From Desulfobacterium sp. (GTDB lineage Bacteria > Desulfobacterota > Desulfobacteria > Desulfobacterales > Desulfobacteraceae): a stretch of DNA of 64,000 bases. The stretch covers positions 1 to 64,000 of the forward strand of contig JAQYWC010000004.1 in the NCBI GenBank assembly GCA_030145245.1, given 5' to 3'. A model generated the notes under the pieces. That model was not told the DNA's origin, searched no databases, and worked only from the letters and a program-made list of their open reading frames with translations. This document shows positions 8,936-18,462 of this stretch, piece by piece. Both the position numbers and the translations under genes were made by a program. Numbering within the stretch: position 1 is the stretch's first letter; the number at the start of each line of letters is the position of its first letter.

Positions 8936-10389
8936 AGATTTTAGTTGATACGGACATTGTTCTTTCCCTGGAACCGGGTTGTGTAAATGACTTCGGGATC
9001 CACACCTATTCCGCCTTGCGCCTTCAACGGCTGGGCAGGAAACCGGGGTGCTCCCTCTGGGTCCACCCCGTATCCATTGAGCATGTGGAGATGAATTACC
9101 ATGGGGAAAGGGCCCATGGGATCAAAGAGCACATGGCAACCTACGGCCTGGTGGAGTCTCTTTCCCTCGAGTCAACTTTCGGGTCCGGCCGGATGGGGGT
9201 TCCAAAAAAAGGTTCCCCTGACCATGCCGAAAACTGCCTGCTGGCGGCGGTTGCGGCTGATGCCGTGGATTTTTTTGTGACCGAGCGGATCGCCCTGCAC
9301 CGTAAGGCAAGGAACCTGGGACTGCAAACACGGGTGTTGTTCCTGGGCGATGCCGTCACCCTTTTGGAAGACCTTTTTGGAAATACCCCCATGGTCCGGC
9401 CGGAGATGGAGCGGGTACCCCTTTCCGCCTTGGGGGACAAGGATCCCATCTTCTGGGATGATGATTCAGGTGACAGGTTTGCAAAATACCGGGAGGAGGG
9501 GTGCGACGCCATTGTGGTCAGGTCGCCCGGCCGTTCCGCCATTGCCGGGATCTGCGTCACTAAAAGGGAGGGCGGGGTGCTGACGGTCTGTCTGCTCCGT
9601 GTGGTTCCCCCTTATCCCGTGGGCCGGTATGGGGAGCTTCTGCTGAAATCTGTCTTTGACCATGCCCGGGCAAACCGGGATAAGGAGATTGGGTTATTGG
9701 CCCATGTTGGAGAGAAAAGCCTTGCCGCTTTTGGGGAGCCGTTTGGGTTTAAGCCGGCAGACCCGCAAAATGACCTTGCCAGGCCCGGTTTTTACAAATT
9801 TTTGACCTGGGAGCAGGATAGGGCTGAGAAGCTGAGCCCCTTTGAGTTTCATCGTTGTTTCGGGCCCCTGGCCGTATCATTCCATGGAAATTTAAGCTGG
9901 GTGCTTCCCCTGGGGCCCACCTGTCACCAGGCCCTTTTCCCGGAACTTGAAGAGCAGTTGAGCCTGTTTCCTGAACCCGGTCCCCATGGAAACTGTATCC
10001 GCAAGGCCTGCCTGTGCCACACCTCGGCAAAGCGGCTTGCCCCGGGTGACAACCTTTTTATCTACAGAACCCGGGGCGGTGCCGGTATCACGGCCATGGG
10101 AGTGGTGGAGGAGACCCTGGTCCCGTCCTGCCCGGATGAGGCGGTCAGGTATCTTGGCACAAGAACGGTTTATACCCGTGCTGAAATCGCCGGTTGGTTC
10201 GAAAAACCCCTGCTGGCCATTAAGTTCCGGTGTGTCAGGGAGTTTGCCGATCCCCTGCGGTTGGCTGTTCTGAAAAAGCAGGGAGTTCTCAAGGGGGCAC
10301 CCCGGGGGGTGACAGGGGTGAAAAAAGAGGGGCTCGCCTGGCTCGGGGAAAGGCTGGACCTGCCTTTGCTGCAGGAAATCGGGGGGTAA
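8932..10389 (+). CDS. PIN domain - GNAT acetyltransferase - C-terminal ASCH/EVE-like fusion protein
   Basis: A 485-residue protein. The first 135 residues look like a PIN nuclease fold: MKILVDTDIVLSLEP (acidic residues D6/D8), a central SPDHAENCLLAAVAADAVDF helix and VTERIALHRKARNLGL at the usual fourth strand position, where Glu replaces the usual Asp. The middle (about 165-300) resembles a GCN5-type acetyltransferase: AIAGICVTKREGGVLTVCLL and PVGRYGELLLKSVFDHARAN are the beta4/beta5-helix elements. The last 150 residues, with GDNLFIYRTRGGAGITAMGV VEE, resemble an ASCH/EVE RNA-binding barrel. Such stand-alone PIN-GNAT proteins are usually annotated as acetyltransferases of unknown target. 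The nuclease and RNA-binding assignments are by eye. Confidence 0.6.
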   Translation: MKILVDTDIVLSLEPGCVNDFGIHTYSALRLQRLGRKPGCSLWVHPVSIEHVEMNYHGERAHGIKEHMATYGLVESLSLESTFGSGRMGVPKKGSPDHAENCLLAAVAADAVDFFVTERIALHRKARNLGLQTRVLFLGDAVTLLEDLFGNTPMVRPEMERVPLSALGDKDPIFWDDDSGDRFAKYREEGCDAIVVRSPGRSAIAGICVTKREGGVLTVCLLRVVPPYPVGRYGELLLKSVFDHARANRDKEIGLLAHVGEKSLAAFGEPFGFKPADPQNDLARPGFYKFLTWEQDRAEKLSPFEFHRCFGPLAVSFHGNLSWVLPLGPTCHQALFPELEEQLSLFPEPGPHGNCIRKACLCHTSAKRLAPGDNLFIYRTRGGAGITAMGVVEETLVPSCPDEAVRYLGTRTVYTRAEIAGWFEKPLLAIKFRCVREFADPLRLAVLKKQGVLKGAPRGVTGVKKEGLAWLGERLDLPLLQEIGG

Positions 10390-10394
10390 AGGAT

Positions 10395-12431
10395 TCAGGG
10401 AACCTGTCTTTTGGGCCCTGACACAGGCAGGCGTATGATGAATTTTGCGCCATAGCCGGGCCGGGTTTCAAGGGCCAGCTCTCCCCCGTGATTCTCCGTA
10501 ATGATGAAATAGGACACGCTCAGCCCCAGGCCGGTGCCCGTTCCCTTTGGTTTTGTGGTGAAAAAAGGCTCAAAGGCCCGTTTGCGGGTTTCTTCATCCA
10601 TACCGGGTCCATTGTCCTCTATCTCCATGCAGGCCATGTTCCGGTCTTTTTCAAACCGGGTTCGGAGAATAAAGAGCGGGGCTGTGGTTTTTGCTTCCTG
10701 CATGGCCTGGCCGCCGTTTCTGAGGATGTTGAGCAGAACCTGCTGGATCTTGGCTCCCTCGCAGGGTACTATGCAATTTTCGTCGTTATACTCTCTTCTG
10801 ATCTCGATTTTCTTAAAATCGTATCGCTTTTCCAGGTTATACTCCGTGGCCGCAAGATCCAGGGTTTTGTCCAGAAGCCGGGACAGGCTGTGGGATGATA
10901 CCTGGGTGTCACTTTTTCTGGCAAAACTGAGCATATTTTCCACAATTTCAGCAACCCGGCAGCCCGATTCTTGAATGGTTGACAGCATTGGCATAATATT
11001 CCGGGCTTCCATGAATGTTTGGATCGCTTCCAGTGAAGTGCCTGCTTCCCGGGCAGCCTTCCGGCTGGCAGGGATATCCAGCTTTTCCCCCAGGCGGTTG
11101 GCCACGACATTGGCTGTCTGTATCATGCCGGCGATGGGATTGTTTATCTCATGGGCCATGCCTGCCGCCAACCCCCCCACCGAAAGCATCTTCTCGCTCT
11201 GGATCATCATCTCTTCCATCTGTACCCGACGGGTGACATCATCTATGCGGATGACCGCACCCTGGATGCCGTCAAGTAAAGGATAGATGGTGACATCTTC
11301 ATACCTGATTGTTCCGTTTTCGTCATGGGGGTGCTTCAGACAGGAGCGGACTTCCCCCATTATCAATGCCTCGTCCACATGGTTCATGTGGGTGGCCAGC
11401 CCCGGGAAGACAGTGGCCAGGGGCTGCCCCAGGGCCTCCTTTGGGGAAAGATTCAGCGCCCGTTGTGCTTCAAGGTTCCACTGGGTTACCCTGCCGCCGG
11501 GATCCACACCAACCAGTATCGACGGCATGGAATCAATGATATTGGAGATCAGGTTCCGGGCATACCTGATCTCCTTTTCCGCTTTCTTCCGTTTTGTAAT
11601 ATCCCGCCAGCTGGACCTGCTGCGTATAATTTCGCCCTGATCATCCCGGACAGCCGAAGCATTCGCGAGCACATCCATGATGGTTCCGTCCTTTTTTCGC
11701 AACTGCAGCTCTATGTCTTCGAATCCGCCTGTCTGTATAAAGAGGGGTAACAATGTTGTTTTTGCGTACTCCCAACTCCCGGCTGTGTATAAGTGAGAGA
11801 TGGGCTGACCAATGATTTCTGCCTTTGAATATCCCGTTACCCTGGCCAGGGTATTATTACATTCCAGAATTGTGAAGTCCTTTACAGCAACGGACAGCAA
11901 CATGTCCGGGGCGTTATCATAAAGATCCTGGTATTTCTGTTCGCTTTTTTGCAAAGACGCGGTCCGGGATTTGACTTTTTCCTCCAGGATTTCATTTGTA
12001 TTTTGCAGGCGGCGCTTCAATCTACTTATGGTGAGGTGGGTTTTTACCCGTGCGATCACTTCCTCCGCTTCAAAGGGTTTGCTCAGGTAATCCACCCCTC
12101 CCATGGAAAAAGCTTTTACTTTATCGGTCAGTTCATGTTGGGCACTGATGAAGATGATGGGAATGTCCCTGAGCTCCGGATCGGCTTTCATACGGCGGCA
12201 GACCTCAAACCCATCCATTTCCGGCATGCGGATATCCAGGATGAGCAGGTCGGGGAGTTGGTGCCTGATTGCCCCAAGGGCGATGGGGCCGGAGAGTGCT
12301 GCCCGGACCTGTCCCCCCCGGGCCTCCAGGATTCTGGACAACAGGCGCAGGTTTTCAGGGATATCGTCCACAACCATGATATTGTAGTGGCTGAGATCAT
12401 CCAAAGCCGTGCCTGGGACATGGTTATTCAT
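10395..12431 (-). CDS. Response-regulator/PAS/PAS histidine kinase
   Basis: A 678-residue soluble protein; GGAGAG precedes the ATG. Order: REC domain about 15-135 (MVVDD, phospho-acceptor in LLILDIRMPEMDGFEV, KPF at the end), coiled linker, PAS about 165-285, PAS about 290-405, HisKA with LAAGMAHEINNPIAG (about 430), and HATPase with NILRNGGQAM (N box), EIEDNGPGMD (G1) and TKPKGTGTGLGL (G2). A receiver at the N-terminus of a cytoplasmic kinase usually means it is fed by another kinase; the divergently transcribed membrane hybrid kinase (12687) is the obvious candidate. The gene ends 6 bases from the convergent PIN-GNAT gene. Confidence 0.9.
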   Translation of the reverse strand: MNNHVPGTALDDLSHYNIMVVDDIPENLRLLSRILEARGGQVRAALSGPIALGAIRHQLPDLLILDIRMPEMDGFEVCRRMKADPELRDIPIIFISAQHELTDKVKAFSMGGVDYLSKPFEAEEVIARVKTHLTISRLKRRLQNTNEILEEKVKSRTASLQKSEQKYQDLYDNAPDMLLSVAVKDFTILECNNTLARVTGYSKAEIIGQPISHLYTAGSWEYAKTTLLPLFIQTGGFEDIELQLRKKDGTIMDVLANASAVRDDQGEIIRSRSSWRDITKRKKAEKEIRYARNLISNIIDSMPSILVGVDPGGRVTQWNLEAQRALNLSPKEALGQPLATVFPGLATHMNHVDEALIMGEVRSCLKHPHDENGTIRYEDVTIYPLLDGIQGAVIRIDDVTRRVQMEEMMIQSEKMLSVGGLAAGMAHEINNPIAGMIQTANVVANRLGEKLDIPASRKAAREAGTSLEAIQTFMEARNIMPMLSTIQESGCRVAEIVENMLSFARKSDTQVSSHSLSRLLDKTLDLAATEYNLEKRYDFKKIEIRREYNDENCIVPCEGAKIQQVLLNILRNGGQAMQEAKTTAPLFILRTRFEKDRNMACMEIEDNGPGMDEETRKRAFEPFFTTKPKGTGTGLGLSVSYFIITENHGGELALETRPGYGAKFIIRLPVSGPKRQVP

Positions 12432-12686
12432 GGGTTCTCTCCATTTACTTCCAGTTTTTCTGCCGTATTGACGGGCCGGAGCTTTTTAAATATTCAATGG
12501 GTTTGCCCATCAGCCGAAGGGGAAGAGATTTCTTGATCTTCTGTAGCAGTTCTCTTCGGTTGTTGTCAAGACAGTCGTTTCCTTAACCCAGGGCTGACGC
12601 GGGTGAATTCCCTTGACCCTGACGGGAAATCATGCATCATAGTTAAATCTGTGCATTCAGGATTTTTCCATGGGAGATGGGATAAA

Positions 12687-15600
12687 ATGAATACAATTTA
12701 TAACTGGTTCAAGAACCTGATTCTCTGGATTGATGCTTTGTTCAGCGGTATTCCCTTGCCTTTCATGGAAATATGGGGGCCTGTGGGGTTTGCCATAGGT
12801 GTACTGCTGGCCCTTGCGACCTACGGCGGCTTCACCTTTTACGTTAATGGCCGGTGGTGTGTTGCCCGTGAGCACTATCGCCCGGATAACAGGTTTATCG
12901 TCAGTATCGCCCTTACCATTGTCTTAATGCTGGGCGGAGGGTTTGTGGGCAGAAATATATGGCTGGTTCCCGGTGCCCAGAGTTTAGAGTCGATCTCTGA
13001 TCTTTCCGTGTTTCTCTGTGCCGTCCTGCTGGGATATCCAGCTTTTATTGCCATCCCACTGGGCTACATCCTTTCCGATCTTATCGGCGGCATCCCGTTC
13101 CAACAGCTGCTGGTATGGTTGCCCGGGCATTTGCTCATATCGGCCTTCCATTGGGTGGCGTATTCTCTGATTGGGCGGGATCCGGATTTTCGCAAGCTGC
13201 GAACCTGGCGCCGGTATCTGTTATTTGTTCTGTTCTTCCTGTCATTTTATCCCATCTACTGGGGGTTCGTGTGCGGTCCAATGTCAGGGGTTTTTCCGGC
13301 CGGTATTTCCTACACCAAAATTACGCCCTCCATTTTCACGACATTTCTTGTCACCTGGGCACTTGCCCCACTGGCCATGCTTATCGCCTATCCCTTGTTC
13401 CGCAGGCTGGGACTCTATTGGGGGCATATTCAGGGGTATGTCAAGGTGCGGCCCGTTGGCGGGCGCAGGATCATCTGGCAAAGCGGCAAGGTTAAAACCG
13501 GCCATCTCCAGGAGGCTTCGCAAGCGGGTTTCCCGACACGGATCTTTATCGCCGCACCTGTCGTTCTTCTTCTGATCGTTACCTCCGGTGCTGTTGCCTA
13601 TATCTCCCTGCGCAGCGGCGAAAAAGCCATCAGCAGGTTGGCCCTTAAGCTTCAGACCCTGGAAATATCCGTTATTTCCGGGTACCTGGACAGAGTTCAT
13701 GCGCTTCCTTTATCCGGCCATGGGCCCTGCCGTTATGCCGCGGCCCACAGCGCTCCCCTTGAGGCCTTTCATCAGGAATTGCGCGCCACTTACGGCGATG
13801 CCACCAGGCAGGTATTGATCATCAACAGGGAGGGACGTCTGCTGGTCGGCTCCCATTTCCCCCCCTGCGCTCAGGGGAGCGGTATACCGCCGGTGGTACA
13901 AAAAGCGGTTCAGGTGTTGCGGCAGCAAGTCCCGGATCTTCAGCAGTTCATCCATGGGCTCCCTTATCGTTTCGACATTGTCAGTGCCGCGCCCCTGTCC
14001 AGGCAGACATGGGTTGTAAGGGCGCAGGTGTATGCCGGTCAACCTGAATGGCTGATCGTGGTCCTCAGCAGGAAAAGTGTGTTCATGGAGGGCATTTACA
14101 AGGGCGGCAGCCAGGCATCCATGGTCATTGCCGGATTATTGATTGTTGCATTATTGTTGGGCGCAGCCCTTTCTGAAGCGCTAACCAGGCCGCTTTCCCA
14201 ACTTTCCCTTTCCGCCAATGCCCTGGCTGCCGGCAGCCCTGTAGCGCGGATCACGTCCAGCCGTATAACCGAGATAAACGACCTGGCCCGGGCATTCAAC
14301 CATATGGCCGAGCAGCTGACCCTCCACCGGGAACACCTGGAGCAACTGGTGGCCCGCCGGACAAGACAGGTGGTGCAGGCCAAGGAGGAGGCTGAAAAAG
14401 CCACCCGGGCCAAGAGTGAGTTCCTTGCCAACATGTCCCATGAAATCCGCACGCCAATGAACGCGATTCTCGGATTTACCCAGTTGATGCAGCGGGATCC
14501 GACCCTGGGCGACACCCAGCGCAGGAACCTTGCGACGATCAACCGCAGCGGAGAGCATCTGCTGGGCCTGATCAACGACATACTTCAGATATCCAGGATC
14601 GAGGCCGGCCGGGTCACACTGAAACAGGCACCCTTTGATCTGCACGTCCTGTTGGACGATATGGAGGAGATGTTTCGCTTTCGATCCCGGGAACATGGCC
14701 TGGAACTCCATGCAAAGCGGGAAAAAGATATTCCCCGGTATGTGGTGGCAGACCAGGGCAAGCTGAGGCAGATCCTGATCAATATGCTGGGCAACGCCAT
14801 TAAGTTCACCAAGAGCGGCCGGGTGGAAATGCGTACCCTTTTTAAAAGGGCGGCGTCGGGTGCCCCGGGTCTTGTTGTCGAAGTTGAGGATACGGGCGTT
14901 GGAATCGCTGAAAATGAACTTGACCATATCTTCGAGCCCTTTGAACGAACCGGGAGGGGCAGCATCACAAGGGAAGGAACCGGTCTGGGGCTGAGTATCA
15001 GCCGGGAGTATGCTTGCTTGATGGGCGGGGATATTACCGTGAAAAGCCGTTTGGGCAGAGGCAGTGTGTTCCGCCTGGAGATCGATATCAGAGCCGGGGA
15101 CGCGGTCCAACCGCCGGAACCGCTTCATGCCCGGCCAGTCGCGGGCCTGGTGCCGGGCCATGAAACCCGGCGGATTCTGGTGGTGGACGATAACCCGGAC
15201 AACCGGGCGGTCCTGTCCAAGATGTTAGAGGCCGTGGGGTTTATGGTGCGCGAGGCGGCAGACGGAAAGGAGGCCGTTGGTGTGTTTGAAAAATGGCTGC
15301 CCCATCTGGTCCTGATGGACATGGGGATGCCGGTGATGGGCGGCATGGAGGCAACAAAACGGATCAAAACCATTGAGGCCGGCCGGAAAACACCGGTCAT
15401 TGCAGTTTCGGCAAGTGTGTTTGAGGAGGAGAGGGAAGCGGCGCTGGCCGCCGGCTGCGACGACTTTCTGGGGAAGCCGGTCCGGGAGGAGCAGCTGTTC
15501 GGGACGATCGCACGGCATATTGAGGTGGAGTATCTTTATGGGGAGGAACCGCCGGAGGCGCGACCACCCGCCGGGGCGCCCCCGGCCGAAAGGGACCCGG

Positions 15601-15815
15601 CATTCCAGCGCCTGGCCTTGCTTCCGGAGGCGTTGCGCAGGGAACTGAAAGATGCCCTGGTCGTACTGGATATTCAACAGATCAACTCGGTCATCCAAGG
15701 GATTGAAGCGCGTGATCCCGAACTGTGCGCAGCCATGAAGCCCCTGGCAGAGTCCTTTGATTACAAGCGGCTGCTGGACCTGCTCACTCCGTATCTTGAA
15801 ACGCCGTGGCATTGA
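12687..15815 (+). CDS. Membrane hybrid histidine kinase with a multi-helix N-terminal sensor
   Basis: A 1042-residue protein. ATG 12687 has GGGAGATGGG upstream; a GTG at 12603 is an alternative. The N-terminal 260 residues hold about seven hydrophobic helices resembling a MASE-type or ECF-transporter-like integral membrane sensor ([20 protein letters not shown] is characteristic). A second block has a TM helix, an extracytoplasmic domain of about 170 residues and another TM, then HAMP (about 505-560), HisKA ([20 protein letters not shown]), HATPase ([27 protein letters not shown]) and a C-terminal receiver ([27 protein letters not shown]). The intact REC allows a phosphorelay. It is divergent from the REC-PAS-kinase gene, suggesting one signalling module. 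Confidence 0.88.
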   Translation: MNTIYNWFKNLILWIDALFSGIPLPFMEIWGPVGFAIGVLLALATYGGFTFYVNGRWCVAREHYRPDNRFIVSIALTIVLMLGGGFVGRNIWLVPGAQSLESISDLSVFLCAVLLGYPAFIAIPLGYILSDLIGGIPFQQLLVWLPGHLLISAFHWVAYSLIGRDPDFRKLRTWRRYLLFVLFFLSFYPIYWGFVCGPMSGVFPAGISYTKITPSIFTTFLVTWALAPLAMLIAYPLFRRLGLYWGHIQGYVKVRPVGGRRIIWQSGKVKTGHLQEASQAGFPTRIFIAAPVVLLLIVTSGAVAYISLRSGEKAISRLALKLQTLEISVISGYLDRVHALPLSGHGPCRYAAAHSAPLEAFHQELRATYGDATRQVLIINREGRLLVGSHFPPCAQGSGIPPVVQKAVQVLRQQVPDLQQFIHGLPYRFDIVSAAPLSRQTWVVRAQVYAGQPEWLIVVLSRKSVFMEGIYKGGSQASMVIAGLLIVALLLGAALSEALTRPLSQLSLSANALAAGSPVARITSSRITEINDLARAFNHMAEQLTLHREHLEQLVARRTRQVVQAKEEAEKATRAKSEFLANMSHEIRTPMNAILGFTQLMQRDPTLGDTQRRNLATINRSGEHLLGLINDILQISRIEAGRVTLKQAPFDLHVLLDDMEEMFRFRSREHGLELHAKREKDIPRYVVADQGKLRQILINMLGNAIKFTKSGRVEMRTLFKRAASGAPGLVVEVEDTGVGIAENELDHIFEPFERTGRGSITREGTGLGLSISREYACLMGGDITVKSRLGRGSVFRLEIDIRAGDAVQPPEPLHARPVAGLVPGHETRRILVVDDNPDNRAVLSKMLEAVGFMVREAADGKEAVGVFEKWLPHLVLMDMGMPVMGGMEATKRIKTIEAGRKTPVIAVSASVFEEEREAALAAGCDDFLGKPVREEQLFGTIARHIEVEYLYGEEPPEARPPAGAPPAERDPAFQRLALLPEALRRELKDALVVLDIQQINSVIQGIEARDPELCAAMKPLAESFDYKRLLDLLTPYLETPWH

Positions 15816-15843
15816 TCTTCGGCCCCTGCAAAAGTGCTCCCGG

Positions 15844-17118
15844 TCAAAGGTTGCCGGACAGGGCCAGGATATTTTTATTGATGGTGAAATTCAGCTCCCG
15901 GTGGAAATAGTCGTGGTGCCGGGGTTCAAAGGGCAGAAACACAAGGGTGATACTTGTCGGCCTGATCCTGAGATCCGCAAGCCCTGGCAGGAAATTTTTG
16001 AGGGGCCGCACCAGGGAGGCCAGGGTGATTTTAATGCTCTGGACCGCTTCGGATGAGGGCAGGGTGACCGGCAAGTGTACATTTCCATGGATCTTCTTTT
16101 CAAGGGGGGGATCGGGCTGGACAATGGCAAGCCGGGTGTTTAGTCCCAAAAAAGTCCGGGGCCGGATCTTGAATGCCGGCGCCCAGAAAAACAGGGCCTG
16201 GTCTTCCCATTCCGGTTGCACAACCTTGGGGAGGTTTCCCATGCGGACAAGATCTGCATAGGATGCCATGGCAAGGGGAGCCATCTCCGCCTTTATCTTC
16301 CAGAAGGGAACCATGACATGGTCCGGGTGTTCAGGTCTTGCACATCCGTATTTGATCTTTGCCAGCCGGCTGCCCCGTGCCCGCCACAGGGTATGGCAAT
16401 TTTTGCAAACCACCACCAGTGAATCTAAGTGGCCGTCAAGGTCCCAGCCGCAGGAAGGACAAATCCCCGGGATAAATACGGTCTCCTTTTCCGGCCTGCA
16501 CAGGCTTAAGCTTGTGATATCCAGATCGCCGGGCACCATTGCCCGGGTGGCTTTGTTCAAAATGCCGTCAACGAGACGGTTGTTCCGGATATAAAAGGGC
16601 GAATAGATCAGGCTGAAGGTCTCACCGATATCTTCTTTGAACACCGGCTCCCGGGATTTCTGGGCGGCGCTTGTGCGTTTGTCTGACGCCATGATCGTGG
16701 CTTTAAATTCAAGGGGCCGGACAAATTTGCCACGGGTGTCATTTGCGGCAAGTTTCAGGGGCAGGGCCTGGGACCTTAATCCAAGGGAAAAGGGAATATG
16801 GACCGGGTGGCCTTTTAATGCCAGGGCGGATATGTCCATGAACCGGTGCTCAACCCCTGTCAGGTGGCAGGCATACCTGACCCCTTTGAACCGCCAGTAG
16901 GGCAGGTAAACCACCTCACATTCCCTGGGGGCGTCCTTGGAAAGGGAAAACATATACCTGAAGAATCCCTTCTGGGAGATGCAGGACCTCACCCGGCAGA
17001 AACCGCATACAAAAAAGAGGGTATCCTCCCCAAGGGTGGCAGGCGCCCCGCACTGGGGACATTGATGTTCAACCCGGAAGCTGATTTTTCTCTCCGCACT
17101 GGTTACAGAAAAGAGCAT
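15844..17118 (-). CDS. Zinc-ribbon protein of unknown function paired with an SPFH protein
   Basis: A 424-residue protein with two zinc-ribbon-like modules: CPQCGAPATL with CGFCRVRSC near the N-terminus, and CPSCGWDL with CKNCHTLW near the middle. No transmembrane segment is obvious. Its only good start (ATG 17118) lies 50 bases inside the 3' end of the preceding SPFH gene, so translation is probably coupled. Zinc-ribbon partners of this kind are common beside SPFH/virion-core-like genes, but no biochemical role is known to me. A function in membrane-domain or protein quality control is a guess. Confidence 0.6.
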   Translation of the reverse strand: MLFSVTSAERKISFRVEHQCPQCGAPATLGEDTLFFVCGFCRVRSCISQKGFFRYMFSLSKDAPRECEVVYLPYWRFKGVRYACHLTGVEHRFMDISALALKGHPVHIPFSLGLRSQALPLKLAANDTRGKFVRPLEFKATIMASDKRTSAAQKSREPVFKEDIGETFSLIYSPFYIRNNRLVDGILNKATRAMVPGDLDITSLSLCRPEKETVFIPGICPSCGWDLDGHLDSLVVVCKNCHTLWRARGSRLAKIKYGCARPEHPDHVMVPFWKIKAEMAPLAMASYADLVRMGNLPKVVQPEWEDQALFFWAPAFKIRPRTFLGLNTRLAIVQPDPPLEKKIHGNVHLPVTLPSSEAVQSIKITLASLVRPLKNFLPGLADLRIRPTSITLVFLPFEPRHHDYFHRELNFTINKNILALSGNL

Positions 17119-18220
17119 CCATCAGGTTTTCGGCACCGCACTTGGTGCAGAACCCGGTTTCCTCTTTTTTCAGGACGGGTTTTCCGCACCTGGGACAGAA
17201 CCGGGTGTCCGGGGAGATGCTTTTCCCGCAGCTGTGGCATTTTTCAAAGATCACCTGGCGGTGGCCGCACTGGGAGCAGAAATTGGCATTCACGGGAATG
17301 GGGTTGCGGCATTTTGGGCAGCTGGTGGTGGAAGCCGGGGAAGTGCCCGTTTCCTTACCGGTTGACAGCTGTTGGGCAAACATGCCCGGCAGCATCACCC
17401 CGAGTCCCATGCCCATGCCGGCCTGGGCGCCGCTATCGGCGATTCCTTCCGACCCTTCGGCGATCTTTTCCATGGCCATGGCGGTTTTCATCTGCATGAG
17501 CCGGTTCATGTCGTCAAAGAGTTCCATGCGGCTTTTGTCGTCAATGGCCTTCTGGACATCCTCCGGGGGAGTAATGGCATTGATATACAGCTGGGTCATG
17601 GCCAGGCCGAATCGCGAAAAGTCCTCCCTGACCCGTTGGGACAATCCCTTTGCCAGCTCATCATACCGGGCCGGCAGGTCAAAAATAGTGGAGAATTTTT
17701 CGCCGATATAATCATTGAATCGCGAAACCACCACCCGGTTGAGGTATTCGGCGATCTCTTCCGTGGTATAAATCCCCTGGGTGCCCACCAGCCGGTTGAT
17801 GAAAAGTGCAGGCTGGACAATTCTGAGGTTAAAGATGCCGAATGCCCGGAGCCTCACAAGTCCCAACTGGGTATCTTTAAAGGCCACAGGATCCCGGGTG
17901 CCCCATTTCAGGTTAGTAAAGGTTTTAAGATTAGTAAAATAGACTTCAGCCCGGAGCGGGCTGTGAAGCCCCCAGGGAATACTGGCGATCTTGGTCAGCA
18001 CCGGGATATTGGCGGTTTTAAGGGTATGGCGGCCCGGACCAAAGGCGCCCACGGCTTTGCCGTTATAGAAAAAAACCGCAGCCTGGCTCTCCCGTACCGT
18101 TAGCTGGGCACCATACTTGATGTCGGCTGAGCCCTGTTCCGGCAACCGGTGAACCAGTTCCTTGCCAGTTTCGTCAAACCATTCGAGAAATTCGAGAAAG
18201 ATAAGATTATGGGTTCCCAT
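17069..18220 (-). CDS. SPFH-domain protein with C-terminal zinc ribbons (virion-core-like family)
   Basis: A 383-residue protein preceded by GAAGGAGGATTTCA. Residues about 25-235 match the SPFH/band-7 family often named virion core protein: LTVRESQAAVFFYNGKAVGA and FGPGRHTLKTANIPVLTKIA at the start, EEIAEYLNRVVVSRFNDYIG later. A Gly/Met-rich linker (about 265-285) leads to three CxxC-type zinc ribbons (CPKCRNPIPVNANFCSQCG, CHSCGKSISPDTRFCPRCG, CTKCGAENLMDALFCNQCG). The protein probably assembles in membranes or large oligomers. It forms a two-gene overlapping unit with the zinc-ribbon gene downstream. Confidence 0.8.
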   Translation of the reverse strand: MGTHNLIFLEFLEWFDETGKELVHRLPEQGSADIKYGAQLTVRESQAAVFFYNGKAVGAFGPGRHTLKTANIPVLTKIASIPWGLHSPLRAEVYFTNLKTFTNLKWGTRDPVAFKDTQLGLVRLRAFGIFNLRIVQPALFINRLVGTQGIYTTEEIAEYLNRVVVSRFNDYIGEKFSTIFDLPARYDELAKGLSQRVREDFSRFGLAMTQLYINAITPPEDVQKAIDDKSRMELFDDMNRLMQMKTAMAMEKIAEGSEGIADSGAQAGMGMGLGVMLPGMFAQQLSTGKETGTSPASTTSCPKCRNPIPVNANFCSQCGHRQVIFEKCHSCGKSISPDTRFCPRCGKPVLKKEETGFCTKCGAENLMDALFCNQCGEKNQLPG

Positions 18221-18462
18221 TGAAATCCTCCTTCAGGGCCTGGCATGGTTTTATTTCCAGGCTGTATCCATAGATACTATAGGTCAAAGCCGGGGGTGTC
18301 AATTCCATTGCGCTTGTTTTATTGATGTTCAAGCGGTTATGCTTTGACAAATATCGTAAGATCTTTTATGAGTGAATAATACTCTGTCAAACCAAGCAAT
18401 TATCCGGGGCTTATTGGGGGCCGGATCACGTTTGTCCACAAATTAATTCCCAGGGGGTAATT

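Noticed and set aside
14181-15161. A 326-codon open frame on the minus strand
   Set aside because: It lies antisense to the hybrid kinase HisKA/HATPase region, with no protein-like features.
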